From positions 1,426,001-1,490,000 of the forward strand of contig NZ_CP129382.1 of assembly GCF_030435705.1 (NCBI RefSeq): a DNA stretch of 64,000 bases, given 5' to 3'. Position numbers and translations under genes: made by a program. The DNA comes from Rhizobium sp. SSA_523 (GTDB lineage Bacteria; Pseudomonadota; Alphaproteobacteria; Rhizobiales; Rhizobiaceae). Positions 39,060 through 48,323 of the stretch are shown in pieces; positions within the stretch are counted from its first letter, which is position 1, and every line of letters starts with the position of its first letter. The notes beneath the pieces were generated by a model. That model was not told where the DNA came from. It did not search any database and saw nothing but the letters and a program-made list of their open reading frames with translations.

Positions 39060-39449
39060 GCCTGAGAGAGACGCCGAGGCCACGTTTTCAAGACCTGGCC
39101 TGGCGTAGACGCTAGGGTGGCGTTGCACCCCTTCCAGAGAAGACGCACGCCACCTTTGGAAGCTTTCGCGGCCATTGCGCCGGATTGCAGGCTTCCCGCC
39201 ATGCGCAGTCATGAACAGTCATGAATAGTGAAAACAGGTCGTGCAGGGATCCGGAACGGATCCAACGGCCCTCTGCTGATCAGCGGCCCGGATCGTTGCG
39301 ACGATCGGGGCCGCTGAAGGCTGAGCAAATCTCGTCGCTTCCAGTTTTTGCCGGCTTTGATGCCTGCAGCCGGACGCCGCATCGCCCCCTCCGTCAGGCC
39401 CTACGCGTCCGTCTTCGGAGACAGGCCGTCGCGTATCATGCGTTACGTG
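39060..39449. other. Intergenic region with strong hairpins before the metF 3' end
   Basis: About 390 bp without a supportable gene. Imperfect hairpin ACGCC-AGGCC/GGCCT-GGCGT lies at 39072-39110, GGATCC-GGAAC-GGATCC at 39248-39264, and a 15-bp stem AGCGGCCCGGATCGT/ACGATCGGGGCCGCT (one mismatch, loop TGCG) at 39282-39315. None is followed by a T-run, so terminator status is unclear. Confidence 0.45.
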
Positions 39450-40343
39450 TCAGGCTGCCGCTCCGGCCCGGCTGTCATCGCTCGGCTGGCGTCCGAGCGT
39501 CTGCAAAACGCTTGCCACGAGCGGCGCCCGGTTCATCGTGTAGAAGTGGAATTCGTGCAGCCCCCGGCCGATCAGATCCTCGATCTGCTCCGCCGCCACC
39601 TCCGCCGCAATCTTGGCGCGATCGGCGGGATTGTCGTCAAAGCCGGCGAAACGATCGTCCAGGAAGGCCGGAACGGTCGAGCCGCAACGGCTGGCAAAGC
39701 GCTTGAGCTGGGTCAGGTTCTGGATCGGCATGATGCCTGGAATGACGGGAATGGAAATGCCGGCCTTGCGCACGGCTTCGAGATAGCGCTCGAAGACGTC
39801 GTTGTCGAAGAAGAACTGGGTCAGCGCGCGATCGGCGCCATTGTCCGCCTTCCGCTTCAGCATTTCGATGTCCGCGGAAACGTCGGGGCTCTCGGGGTGC
39901 TTTTCCGGGTAGGCGGAAACGGAAATGTCGAGGTCGCCCTCCTTCTTCAGCGCAGCCACCAGTTCGGCGGCATTGGCATAGCCCTCCGGATGCGGCCGGT
40001 ATGCCGTGCCGATGCCACTGGAGGGATCGCCGCGCAGCGCCACGATGCGGCGCACGCCGAGGTTTTTCAGATCATCCAGCACCTGGTGCGTCTCGGCCCT
40101 GTCGGCATCCACGCAGGTGAGGTGCGAGGCGGTGGTGAGCCCCACCGTCTCGATCATGTGCTGAACGGCTGAGAAGGTCGGCGCCTTGGTGGTGCCGCCG
40201 GCACCATAGGTCACGGAAACGAAATCCGGATTGTAGCGCTTCAGTTCCTGCGCTGTTTCCCACAGCTGGCCTTCCATTTCCGCCGATTTGGGTGGGAAGA
40301 ATTCGAAGGAGATGCGAAAGCGGTCCTTGGTGGCTGAGGTCAT
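39450..40343 (-). CDS. metF: Methylenetetrahydrofolate reductase MetF
   Basis: FAD enzyme reducing 5,10-methylene-THF to 5-methyl-THF, the methyl donor for methionine synthase. The 297-residue product shows ISFEFFPPKSAEMEGQLWE, FVSVTYGAGGTT, HLTCVDADRAE, IVALRGDPSSG, ADRALTQFFFDNDVF and the C-terminal LHEFHFYTMNRAPL. I start at ATG 40343 (MTSATKDRFRISFEFF), whose ATGA overlaps the stop of the upstream regulator; the 57-residue extension lies inside that gene. Confidence 0.96.
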   Translation of the reverse strand: MTSATKDRFRISFEFFPPKSAEMEGQLWETAQELKRYNPDFVSVTYGAGGTTKAPTFSAVQHMIETVGLTTASHLTCVDADRAETHQVLDDLKNLGVRRIVALRGDPSSGIGTAYRPHPEGYANAAELVAALKKEGDLDISVSAYPEKHPESPDVSADIEMLKRKADNGADRALTQFFFDNDVFERYLEAVRKAGISIPVIPGIMPIQNLTQLKRFASRCGSTVPAFLDDRFAGFDDNPADRAKIAAEVAAEQIEDLIGRGLHEFHFYTMNRAPLVASVLQTLGRQPSDDSRAGAAA

Positions 40344-41362
40344 GAGGTTGCATCCGATAGAAGTTGTGTCCGCGGAGCCGCCCTCCCGGGAGCGGCCGGT
40401 GAGGCCGCCGCGCGGGCAAGCCAGATGGTCACTGTCAGGGCCGGACCGTCTGCCGTGCCATCCGGCTGCAGATCCAGAATGCGCTCCACCGTCAGGCCGA
40501 GCTTTTCCAGCCATTCGCTGATCACCGGATGCGAAAAGCCAAGCCGCAAATGGGCATGCTCCTCGCGCAGATAATCGAAAAGGTGCGGCGCAAGATCGAC
40601 GATGATCAGGCGCCCGTCCGGACGCACGACCTTGGCCGCCTCGGCAATCGCACGATCCGGCTGATCGAGGAAATGCAGGACCTGGTGAAGGATCACGAGA
40701 TCGAAATCGCCAGCCTCGATGGGCAGATTGAAGATATCGCCCTGCCGTACGGAAGCCTTCATGATGCCAGCCCGGTCGAGGTTGGCGCGGGCCACCGCCA
40801 GCATGTCACGGCTCGCATCGATACCGACGGCGCGGCGATAGGCATGCTGCAGCATTTGCAGGATGAGGCCTGTACCGGTGCCGAGGTCCAGCAGAGAATC
40901 GACCGGCTCCGGCCCGATCAGCGACAGGAGCGCGGTCTCCACCGCCTGGTCGCTGACGTGGAGGCGGCGCAGCTCGTCCCATTCGGCGGCATTGCGGCTG
41001 AAATAGGCCTGGGCCCGCTCCGCCCGCACCCGTTTGACTTCCGCCAGGCGCTCGCCGTCGCGCATCAGCACCGGATCCTGCGGGCCTGCAGCCTCGAGCA
41101 GAAGACGGGCGAGCGGCGAGACGTCGCCATCCTGCTTCAGCCGGAAATAAGCCCAGGCCCCTTCCTGATAGCGCTCGATCAGCCCCTCTTCCGAGAGGAG
41201 CTTCAAATGGCGGGAGATGCGCGGCTGCGACTGACCGAGGATCTCCGTCAGGTCGCTGACCGTCAGATCGCCCGCCGACAGCAGCGCCAAAAGACGAAAC
41301 CGGGTGGGCTCACCCGCTGTCTTCAGCACATCCACCAGTCTGTCGAGGCCCAGAGCCATCAT
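40340..41362 (-). CDS. sahR: ArsR-family regulator fused to SAM-dependent methyltransferase domain (SahR-like)
   Basis: The 340-residue product joins an ArsR winged helix (about 1-85: LKTAGEPTRFRLLALLSAGDL, ILGQSQPRISRHLKLLSEEGL) to a class I methyltransferase domain (SAM loop LLDLGTGTGLILQML, DLVILHQVLHFLDQP). SahR is a known ArsR-type repressor with a methylase-like sensor that binds S-adenosylhomocysteine and controls SAM-cycle genes including metF. This architecture, coupling to metF by a 4-nt overlap and the palindrome upstream fit that role. Start at ATG 41362 (two adjacent ATGs). The identity as SahR is inference; a true methyltransferase is the alternative. Confidence 0.8.
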   Translation of the reverse strand: MMALGLDRLVDVLKTAGEPTRFRLLALLSAGDLTVSDLTEILGQSQPRISRHLKLLSEEGLIERYQEGAWAYFRLKQDGDVSPLARLLLEAAGPQDPVLMRDGERLAEVKRVRAERAQAYFSRNAAEWDELRRLHVSDQAVETALLSLIGPEPVDSLLDLGTGTGLILQMLQHAYRRAVGIDASRDMLAVARANLDRAGIMKASVRQGDIFNLPIEAGDFDLVILHQVLHFLDQPDRAIAEAAKVVRPDGRLIIVDLAPHLFDYLREEHAHLRLGFSHPVISEWLEKLGLTVERILDLQPDGTADGPALTVTIWLARAAASPAAPGRAAPRTQLLSDATS

Positions 41363-41381
41363 GCATCCCACTACGATCAAG

Positions 41382-41401
41382 ATATAAAGATATCTTTATA
41401 T
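41382..41401 (-). promoter_or_regulatory. 20-bp perfect palindromic operator before sahR-metF
   Basis: ATATAAAGATATCTTTATAT is a perfect 20-bp inverted repeat, 19 bp upstream of the regulator ATG. It overlaps the expected -10 region (TATAAA); a TTGCAG lies 15 bp further upstream. It is most simply the autoregulatory operator of the ArsR-type protein. Confidence 0.75.
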
Positions 41402-41463
41402 AACAGCGGGACCGACTGCAAGCGCTTTTACCGGACCGCGCTTCTGCCAATGCCTGGTCCGAA

Positions 41464-41511
41464 CGAAAACGCCCGGACCTGTGCGCGCGCTGCGAGGTCC
41501 GGGCGTTTTCA
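41464..41511 (-). terminator. Strong terminator after ettA
   Basis: A perfect 15-bp stem, AAAACGCCCGGACCT (41466-41480) with AGGTCCGGGCGTTTT (41495-41509), and a 14-nt loop. The A/T ends make it functional in both directions. It ends the ettA transcript and insulates sahR-metF. Confidence 0.9.
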
Positions 41512-41558
41512 AATCTCAAGATCGGCGATCCCGGCGGAGATCGCCGTCGCGATTGTTG

Positions 41559-43208
41559 TCAGCGGGTCAGGCGCTTGTAGGTCACCCGCTTCGGGTTGAC
41601 CGAATCGGCGCCAAGGCGGCGGATCTTGTCGGCCTCGTAGTCCTCGAAATTGCCTTCGAACCATTCCACATGGCTATCGCCTTCGAAAGCCAGGATATGC
41701 GTGGCCAGACGGTCGAGGAACATGCGATCATGGCTGATGATGACGGCGCAGCCGGCAAAATTCTCCAGCGCATCTTCAAGCGCGCCCAGCGTCTCGGTAT
41801 CGAGGTCGTTGGTCGGTTCGTCGAGCAGCACGACATTGCCGCCGGCCTTCAGCATCTTGGCAAGGTGGACGCGGTTGCGCTGGCCGCCGGACAGCGTGCC
41901 GACCTTCTGCTGCTGATCGCCGCCCTTGAAGTTGAAGGCGCCGCAATAGGCGCGCGAATTCATCTCGTGCTTGCCAAGCTTGATGATGTCGTTGCCGCCG
42001 GAGATTTCTTCCCAGACGCTCTTGTCGGCCGCAAGTGCGTCACGGCTCTGGTCGACATAGCCGAGATGCACGGTTTCGCCGATGGTGATCGAGCCGCTAT
42101 CAGGCTGTTCCTGGCCGGTGATCATGCGGAACAGCGTGGTCTTACCCGCACCGTTCGGCCCGATCACGCCGACAATGCCGCCCGGCGGCAGCTTGAAGGA
42201 CAGGTTTTCGAACAGGACGCGGTCACCATAGGTCTTCGAGATATTCTCCGCATCGATCACCACATTGCCGAGCCGCTCGCCGACGGGAATGATGATCTGC
42301 GCATCGCCGGGACGGCGATCTTCCGCCGCCTTGACCAGCTCGTCATAAGCGCGGATACGCGCCTTCGACTTGGCCTGCCGCGCCTTGGGGCTGGAGGCGA
42401 TCCATTCCTGTTCGCGCGCAAGCGCCTTCTGGCGGGCGCCCTCTTCGCGGTCTTCCTGCGCCATGCGCTTGGCCTTCGACTGAAGATAGGCGGAATAATT
42501 GCCTTCGTACGGGATGCCGCGACCACGGTCGAGCTCGAGGATCCAGCCCGTGACATTGTCGAGGAAGTAGCGGTCGTGGGTCACCATCAGGATGGCGCCC
42601 GGATATTCGCGCAGGTGCTTTTCAAGCCAGGCGATGGTTTCGGCATCCAGGTGGTTGGTCGGCTCGTCGAGGAGCAGCAGATCGGGCTGGCGCAGCAGGA
42701 GCTGGCAGAGCGCGACGCGGCGCTTTTCACCGCCGGAGAGATTGTCGACATTGGCGTCGCCCGGCGGGCAGCGCAGCGCGTCCATGGCCATTTCGACCTG
42801 GCTCTCCAGATCCCACAGGTTCTGGCTGTCGATGACGTCCTGGAGCTTGGCGCCCTCATCGGCCGTCTCGTCGGAATAGTTCATCATCAGCTCGTTGTAC
42901 CGGTCAAGAATGGCCTTCTTGTCGGCAACGCCTTCCATGACATTTTCCAGGACGGTCTTGGAGGAATCGAGCTGCGGCTCCTGCGCCAGGTAGCCGAGTG
43001 TCGCGCCATCGGCAAGCCAGGCCTCGCCCGTCCACTCCTTGTCCAGACCGGCCATGATCTTGAGGACGGTGGACTTACCGGCCCCGTTCGGGCCGAGAAT
43101 GCCGATCTTGGCATCCGGATAGAAGGACAGGTGGATGTTCTCGAGGATCTTCTTGTTGCCGTAGGCCTTGTTCAGCCCGGCCATGTGATAGATGAATTGA
43201 CGTGCCAT
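41559..43208 (-). CDS. ettA: Energy-dependent translational throttle protein EttA
   Basis: ABC-F ATPase that binds the ribosomal E site and gates early elongation according to ATP/ADP ratio. The 549-residue product has two ATPase domains without membrane segments: Walker A GPNGAGKS and GPNGAGKT, signatures LSGGEKRR and LSGGQRNR, Walker [13 protein letters not shown] and [12 protein letters not shown]. Between them is a charged linker ([20 protein letters not shown]). The start is ATG 43208 ([17 protein letters not shown]); the 60-residue upstream extension overlaps the divergent gene. Confidence 0.96.
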   Translation of the reverse strand: MARQFIYHMAGLNKAYGNKKILENIHLSFYPDAKIGILGPNGAGKSTVLKIMAGLDKEWTGEAWLADGATLGYLAQEPQLDSSKTVLENVMEGVADKKAILDRYNELMMNYSDETADEGAKLQDVIDSQNLWDLESQVEMAMDALRCPPGDANVDNLSGGEKRRVALCQLLLRQPDLLLLDEPTNHLDAETIAWLEKHLREYPGAILMVTHDRYFLDNVTGWILELDRGRGIPYEGNYSAYLQSKAKRMAQEDREEGARQKALAREQEWIASSPKARQAKSKARIRAYDELVKAAEDRRPGDAQIIIPVGERLGNVVIDAENISKTYGDRVLFENLSFKLPPGGIVGVIGPNGAGKTTLFRMITGQEQPDSGSITIGETVHLGYVDQSRDALAADKSVWEEISGGNDIIKLGKHEMNSRAYCGAFNFKGGDQQQKVGTLSGGQRNRVHLAKMLKAGGNVVLLDEPTNDLDTETLGALEDALENFAGCAVIISHDRMFLDRLATHILAFEGDSHVEWFEGNFEDYEADKIRRLGADSVNPKRVTYKRLTR

Positions 43209-43299
43209 AAGGACAATCGCTCCGGCGTCTCTTGGGGTTTGGACGCTATCTAGGCGAAACAGGGGCCGGGAGCAATGCGCAAGGGGAAGGAAGCCTTCA

Positions 43300-44256
43300 A
43301 TGTTTACGACATCCGCCAGCCTGGCAAGCCCGACCGGCGCCGTCCTTGCGCTGCGCCACCAGCCCGCAGCCGGCGCGCCGCGGGCCATCCTGCAGATCTG
43401 CCATGGCCTGGCCGAGCATTCCGGGCGCTATCGCGCCTTCGCAGAATTCATGGCGGATCGGGGCTTTGAGGTCTATGCCCATGACCATCGCGGCCATGGA
43501 TTGACCACGGCACCGGATGCGGTGCAGGGACGGTTTGCACAAACGGGCGGCGTGGAAAAGGTGATCGCCGATGTAAAGGCCGTCACCGATCACGCGACCG
43601 CGCAAAATCCCGGCCTTCCCGTTCTGCTGTTCGGCCATTCCATGGGCGGCCTGATTGCGCTCAACACGGCGCTCAGCCACCCGCGCAGCGTCCAGGCACT
43701 TGCGATCTGGAATTCCAACTTCGCCGTCGGCTTCATGGGCCGCGTAGCGCAGGCCGTGCTGAAGACCGAGCGGGCATTGAAAGGCTCGGATGTGCCGAGC
43801 GCCATCCTGCCGCGGCTCACCTTCGAGACCTGGGGCCGCTCCATGCCCGATTTCAAGAGCCAGGCCGACTGGCTGAGCCGCGACCGCGCCGAAGTGGAGG
43901 CCTATGAGGCCGATCCGCTCTGCGGCTTCGATATCAGTGTGTCGATGTGGCTCGACGTCTTCGACCTCACCTTTCGCGGCAGTCAGCAGCAAGGCCTGAG
44001 CCGGCTGAAGAAGGACATGCCCATCCACCTCGTCGGCGGCGGAGAAGATCCCGCCACCGATGGCGCCAAGGCGATTGCCTGGCTCTCCCATCGCCTTGCG
44101 GCTGCCGGATTCACCAGGGTCACCCGGCGCATCTATCCCGAAATGCGCCACGAGACGCTCAAGGAGATCGGCCGCGAAAAGGCCATGGCCGAATTTGCCG
44201 ATTGGGCGGCTGCACATCTCGCCGCGCCGCCCGCCATGGCCGGAATGACCTCATGA
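43300..44256 (+). CDS. Alpha/beta hydrolase (lysophospholipase/monoacylglycerol lipase-like)
   Basis: Serine hydrolase of the Hydrolase_4 family, probably acting on lysophospholipids or monoacylglycerol. The 318-residue product has the oxyanion region [22 protein letters not shown], the nucleophile elbow [13 protein letters not shown], an aspartate region around [11 protein letters not shown] and the histidine in [11 protein letters not shown]. It is divergent from ettA across 91 bp. Exact substrate unknown. Confidence 0.85.
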   Translation: MFTTSASLASPTGAVLALRHQPAAGAPRAILQICHGLAEHSGRYRAFAEFMADRGFEVYAHDHRGHGLTTAPDAVQGRFAQTGGVEKVIADVKAVTDHATAQNPGLPVLLFGHSMGGLIALNTALSHPRSVQALAIWNSNFAVGFMGRVAQAVLKTERALKGSDVPSAILPRLTFETWGRSMPDFKSQADWLSRDRAEVEAYEADPLCGFDISVSMWLDVFDLTFRGSQQQGLSRLKKDMPIHLVGGGEDPATDGAKAIAWLSHRLAAAGFTRVTRRIYPEMRHETLKEIGREKAMAEFADWAAAHLAAPPAMAGMTS

Positions 44257-44323
44257 CTAGAATTCAAGTGCCGCATTGATCGGCGCGGGCTATGAGGGGA
44301 TGGAGATGACGAATGATGTCGCT

Positions 44324-44444
44324 TCCCTCATCCGCCCTTTGAGCACCTTCTCCCCGAGGGTGGAAGGGAAAGCTGCGGCGCCACGGGTCTTTCTCTCCCC
44401 TCAGGGAGAGGGTCGCCGAGCAAAGCGGAGGCGGGGGTGAGGGT
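44324..44444. repeat. RIME-like rhizobial intergenic palindromic element
   Basis: About 120 bp with inverted ends: CCCTCATCCGCCCTTTGAGC (44325-44344) and, at the other end, GGAGGCGGGGGTGAGGG (44428-44444). Inner CTTCTCCCCGAGGG and CCCTCAGGGAGAGGGTCGCC pairs repeat the symmetry. The composition matches the mosaic intergenic elements (RIME type) of Rhizobiaceae. It fills most of the gap between the hydrolase and CoA-transferase genes. Confidence 0.7.
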
Positions 44445-44508
44445 GCGTCAGTTGCCGTCATGAAACGGTGCGGCACGGCAACGGACGAGAAGAGACCGGC
44501 GAGGAGAC

Positions 44509-45714
44509 ATGCAGAGCGAAAGCCCCCAGAAACCGCCCCTCCAGGGCATTCGTGTGATCGAGCTGGCCCGGATCCTGGCTGGACCCTGGGCGGGCCAGGT
44601 GCTGGCCGACTACGGCGCCGATGTGATCAAGCTCGAAAACCCCGAAGGCGGCGATGATACGCGCAGCTGGGGGCCGCCTTTCGTGACCGGCGCCGATGGC
44701 GACAATCTCTCGGCCGCCTATTACCACGCCACCAATCGGGGCAAGCGGTCGGTTGCGGTCGACTTCTCGACGCCTGAAGGGCAGAAGATCGTGCGCGACC
44801 TGGTGCGGGATGCCGATGTCGTCATCGAAAACTTCAAGCGCGGCGGACTGGCGAAATACGGGCTCGACTACGAGAGCCTGAAAGCGATCAATCCCCGGCT
44901 GGTCTATTGCTCCATCACCGGCTTCGGCCAGGACGGTCCTTATGCCGATCTCGCCGGCTATGATTACATCGTGCAGGGCATGTCCGGCTTCATGTCGGTG
45001 ACCGGCGCCAGCGATGGCGAGCCGATGAAGGCCGGCGTCGCCATTGCCGATCTGTTCACCGGCATCTATGCCGTCACGGCCATCCAGGCGGCGCTGATCC
45101 ACGTCATGAAGACCGGCGAAGGCCAGTTCGTCGACATGGCGCTGCTCGACGTGATGTCGGCAGTGATGGCCAACCAGAACATGAACTACCTGATCTCGGG
45201 CCAATCTCCCGTGCGGCTCGGCAATGCCCATCCCAATATCAGCCCCTATGAAGTCATGCCGACCAAAGACGGCCACCTGATCCTGGCCGTCGGCAATGAC
45301 GGCCAGTTCCGCCGCTTCTGCAGCCTTCTCGGCCTTGCCGAACTGGCCGACGATGTCCGCTATGCCACCAATCGCGCGCGCGTCGCGCATCGGGGCGAAT
45401 TGCGCGCCACCCTCATCGACGCAACGGCGGGCTGGACGAAAGCGGAGCTTCTGGCCGCCTGCGGCCGCAATGGCGTTCCGGCCGGACCGATCAATTCCAT
45501 CGGCGATATGTTCGAAGATCCGCAGATTCAGGCACGCGGCCTGAAAATCGAGCTTGAAGCTGCCGATGGAACGGTCATACCTGGAGTGCGCACGCCCGTC
45601 GTGCTTTCCAGGACGCCGCTGCGCTATGACAGGCCAAGCCCGCGGCTTGGCGAACATACGGACGATGTTCTCTCGGAACTCGACCTGCGACAGGAAGAAA
45701 GGCAGACCCCATGA
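44509..45714 (+). CDS. CaiB/BaiF family class III CoA-transferase
   Basis: Transfers CoA between carboxylic acids. The 401-residue product starts LQGIRVIELARILAGPWAGQ, with ADYGADVIKLENPEGGDDTRSWGPPF, NRGKRSVAVDFSTPEG, SITGFGQDGPY and GHLILAVGNDGQFRRFC, all typical of the formyl-/succinyl-CoA transferase group. GAGGAGAC precedes the ATG. Its stop overlaps the next gene's ATG by 4 nt (ATGA), so it is translated with a ThDP-dependent enzyme. Donor and acceptor acids cannot be deduced. Confidence 0.9.
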   Translation: MQSESPQKPPLQGIRVIELARILAGPWAGQVLADYGADVIKLENPEGGDDTRSWGPPFVTGADGDNLSAAYYHATNRGKRSVAVDFSTPEGQKIVRDLVRDADVVIENFKRGGLAKYGLDYESLKAINPRLVYCSITGFGQDGPYADLAGYDYIVQGMSGFMSVTGASDGEPMKAGVAIADLFTGIYAVTAIQAALIHVMKTGEGQFVDMALLDVMSAVMANQNMNYLISGQSPVRLGNAHPNISPYEVMPTKDGHLILAVGNDGQFRRFCSLLGLAELADDVRYATNRARVAHRGELRATLIDATAGWTKAELLAACGRNGVPAGPINSIGDMFEDPQIQARGLKIELEAADGTVIPGVRTPVVLSRTPLRYDRPSPRLGEHTDDVLSELDLRQEERQTP

Positions 45715-47363
45715 AGACCGGCGGACAATTGATCGTCGAGGCGCTGAAAGCGAACGGCGCAAGCCGCGTCTCCTGCGTTCCGGGCGAAAGCTATCTCGCT
45801 GTTCTCGACGCGCTCTATGACAGCGGCATCGAGGTGCTCGTCTGCCGGCAGGAAGGCGGCGCCGCGATGATGGCCGATTGCTGGGGCCGGCTGACCGGCG
45901 AGCCCGGCATCTGCATGGTGACCCGCGGTCCGGGCGCCACCAATGCCTCCGCCGGCCTGCATGTCGCCATGCAGGATTCGATCCCGATGATCCTCTTCAT
46001 CGGCCAGGTCCAGCGCGATGCGCGCGAGCGCGAGGCCTTTCAGGAGGTGGAATACCGCCGCGCCTTCACCGAATTTGCCAAATGGGTCGGCGAGATCGAC
46101 GATGCGCGCCGCATTCCCGAATTCGTCACCCGTGCCTTTGCCGTCGCCACCTCCGGCCGTCCCGGCCCCGTGGTGCTGACGCTGCCGGAAGACATGCTGA
46201 TGGACGCGGTCGAGGCGCCGGCCGCCCAGCACTATACCCGCGTCGAGGCCCATCCAGGCCGGGCGCAGCTTGCCCGCTTCGGCGACCTGCTGAAAGAAGC
46301 GCGCCGGCCGATGATCATCCTCGGCGGCACGCGCTGGAGCGAGGACGCTGTTGCGGATATCCACGATTTCGCCGCGCGCTTCCACCTGCCGGTCGGCTGT
46401 TCCTTCCGCCGGCAGATGCTGTTCGACCATATGCACACCTCCTATGCCGGCGATGTCGGCATCGGCATCAATCCGGCGCTTGCCAAGGAGATCAAGGACA
46501 GCGACCTGATCCTCCTGCTCGGCGCCCGGATGTCGGAAATGCCCTCCTCCGGCTACACGCTTCTCGATATACCCTACCCCTCGCAGACGATCGTGCATGT
46601 CTTTCCCGATCCGGAAGAACTCGGCCGGATCTACCGTCCGGATCTGGCGATATGCGCCGCACCGGCGGAATTCGTCGCAGCCCTGCGGGATCTCGAAGCC
46701 CCGGCTTCGCCGATCTGGGCCGAGCGGACCGCCGCCATGCATGATGCCTATTTGAAATGGTCGACGCCGCCGGAAACCGGACCGGGGGATGTGCAGATGG
46801 GCCCGATCATGACCTGGATCGAGCACAATACGCCGAAGACCGCGATCTTCACCAATGGCGCCGGCAATTATGCCACCTGGCTGCACCGTTTTCACCGGTT
46901 CCAGGCCTATAATACGCAGGCCGCTCCCACATCCGGCTCCATGGGCTACGGACTGCCGGCGGCAGTGGCCGCCAAGCAGCTCTTCCCCGACCGCGAAGTC
47001 GTCTGCTTTGCCGGCGATGGCTGCTTCATGATGCATGGACAGGAATTCATCACGGCCGTGCGCTATGACCTGCCAATCATCACCGTTCTCGTCAACAACG
47101 GCACCTATGGCACGATCCGCATGCACCAGGAGCGGGAGTTCCCCGGCCGCGTCAGCGCCACCGATCTCGTCAATCCGGACTTCGTCGCCTTCGCACAAGC
47201 CTATGGCGGCCATGGGGAACGGGTCGAAAGGACCGACGACTTCGGCCCGGCCTATGAGCGGGCGCGCAGGAGCGACAAGCCGGCCATTATCGAGGTGATG
47301 CTGTCGCCGGAAGCCATTACCCCGACCCGCACGCTGACGCAGATTCGCGAAAAGACCGCCTGA
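45711..47363 (+). CDS. Thiamine-diphosphate-dependent decarboxylase/acetolactate-synthase-like enzyme
   Basis: The 550-residue product has the three ThDP-enzyme domains. The Pyr domain contains the cofactor-activating Glu in VCRQEGGAAMMADCWGRL and GPGATNASAGLHVAMQDSIPM; a central domain is at about 190-330; the PP domain has CFAGDGCFMMHGQEF through VNNGTYG, the GDG-N metal/diphosphate motif. The family also includes acetolactate synthase, benzoylformate decarboxylase and oxalyl-CoA decarboxylase; none fits clearly. Coupling to a CoA-transferase suggests a 2-oxoacid or acyl-CoA decarboxylation. A GCGGCGG/CCGCCGC hairpin follows at 47374-47396. Confidence 0.88.
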   Translation: MKTGGQLIVEALKANGASRVSCVPGESYLAVLDALYDSGIEVLVCRQEGGAAMMADCWGRLTGEPGICMVTRGPGATNASAGLHVAMQDSIPMILFIGQVQRDAREREAFQEVEYRRAFTEFAKWVGEIDDARRIPEFVTRAFAVATSGRPGPVVLTLPEDMLMDAVEAPAAQHYTRVEAHPGRAQLARFGDLLKEARRPMIILGGTRWSEDAVADIHDFAARFHLPVGCSFRRQMLFDHMHTSYAGDVGIGINPALAKEIKDSDLILLLGARMSEMPSSGYTLLDIPYPSQTIVHVFPDPEELGRIYRPDLAICAAPAEFVAALRDLEAPASPIWAERTAAMHDAYLKWSTPPETGPGDVQMGPIMTWIEHNTPKTAIFTNGAGNYATWLHRFHRFQAYNTQAAPTSGSMGYGLPAAVAAKQLFPDREVVCFAGDGCFMMHGQEFITAVRYDLPIITVLVNNGTYGTIRMHQEREFPGRVSATDLVNPDFVAFAQAYGGHGERVERTDDFGPAYERARRSDKPAIIEVMLSPEAITPTRTLTQIREKTA

Positions 47364-47536
47364 GGGGAAATAGCGGCGGTTGCACAAGCCGCCGCCGCGC
47401 GCCCCGAAAGGTTCATCCACGCTTGGCCGCGGCCATCAGCGCCCTATCTCCCTATGCCTGTGCTTTGCACCGAACCTATTCGCCCAGGGGATGCCGTGAC
47501 TGATCATTCCGGGCGCAGGAGCTGAGGAGACCCGCT

Positions 47537-48175
47537 TTGCTGCATGCTTACCTGATTGCGCTCACCGGTATTGCCCTTGCCCAGATCAGCCCTGGTCCCA
47601 ACCTCTTCGCCGTTGCCGGCGCGGGGCTCGGCCACGGTCGAAAGGCAGCCTTCTTCGTCGTCCTCGGCATCGCCTCGGCCATCCTCGTGTGGGTTGCTGC
47701 GGCAGCGGCCGGTCTCGGCGCGCTTCTGACGCTCTATCCATCCGTCCTGACGGTGATGAAGGTGCTGGGCGGCAGCTATCTGTGCTTCATCGGGATCAGG
47801 GCGCTCCGCTCGGCGATCCGGGGCGGACCGCCCTCGATCAAGGCCAATGAAGGCGCCTGGACGCCGTGTTCGGCCTGGCGTCACGGGCTCCTGATCAATC
47901 TGTCCAATCCGAAATCCGCCCTTGCCTGGGCGGCGCTGGCGACTTTCCTCTACGGATCCGGCCTGACGGGCCCGCAAGTGCTCGGCTTTGCGCCGCTCGG
48001 CTTTCTCTCGGCGATCGTCATCTACGGAGTCTATGCGATCCTGTTTTCGACGGGCCTTGTGCGCAAGCTGCAGGCGCGGTTCACGCGGGCGACCGATGCT
48101 CTCTTCGGCCTGGCCTTCGGGGCGATCGGCGCACGCATTCTCGCCGATGGCGTCGGCGAGGTCGTCAGACGCTGA
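47537..48175 (+). CDS. LysE/RhtB family amino-acid exporter
   Basis: Inner-membrane exporter for an amino acid or similar metabolite. The 212-residue product has about six helices and the family signature AQISPGPNLFAVAGAGLGHGRKA near the N-terminus, then VLGGSYLCFIGIRALRSA and GLLINLSNPKSALAW. The start appears to be TTG 47537 (leading to LHAYLIALTG), because GAGGAG lies 8 bp upstream and no in-frame ATG precedes the conserved first helix. It is downstream of the ThDP gene by 173 bp. Confidence 0.9.
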   Translation: MLHAYLIALTGIALAQISPGPNLFAVAGAGLGHGRKAAFFVVLGIASAILVWVAAAAAGLGALLTLYPSVLTVMKVLGGSYLCFIGIRALRSAIRGGPPSIKANEGAWTPCSAWRHGLLINLSNPKSALAWAALATFLYGSGLTGPQVLGFAPLGFLSAIVIYGVYAILFSTGLVRKLQARFTRATDALFGLAFGAIGARILADGVGEVVRR

Positions 48176-48323
48176 TACGAGGGTCGACCTGCACCACCCA
48201 AGTATATATCATTGTTTTATAAGCATCTGAAGTATAATCGGACGAATTTATTTCCCTATTTATGGTGTCTTCATCTATTGCGTGGATGATCGGGCTGCGA
48301 TTGACAGAAGCCTGGATCATCCC

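Noticed and set aside
45624..47420. 598-codon minus-strand ORF opposite the ThDP enzyme
   Set aside because: Antisense shadow; the plus strand has the ThDP GDG-N motif.
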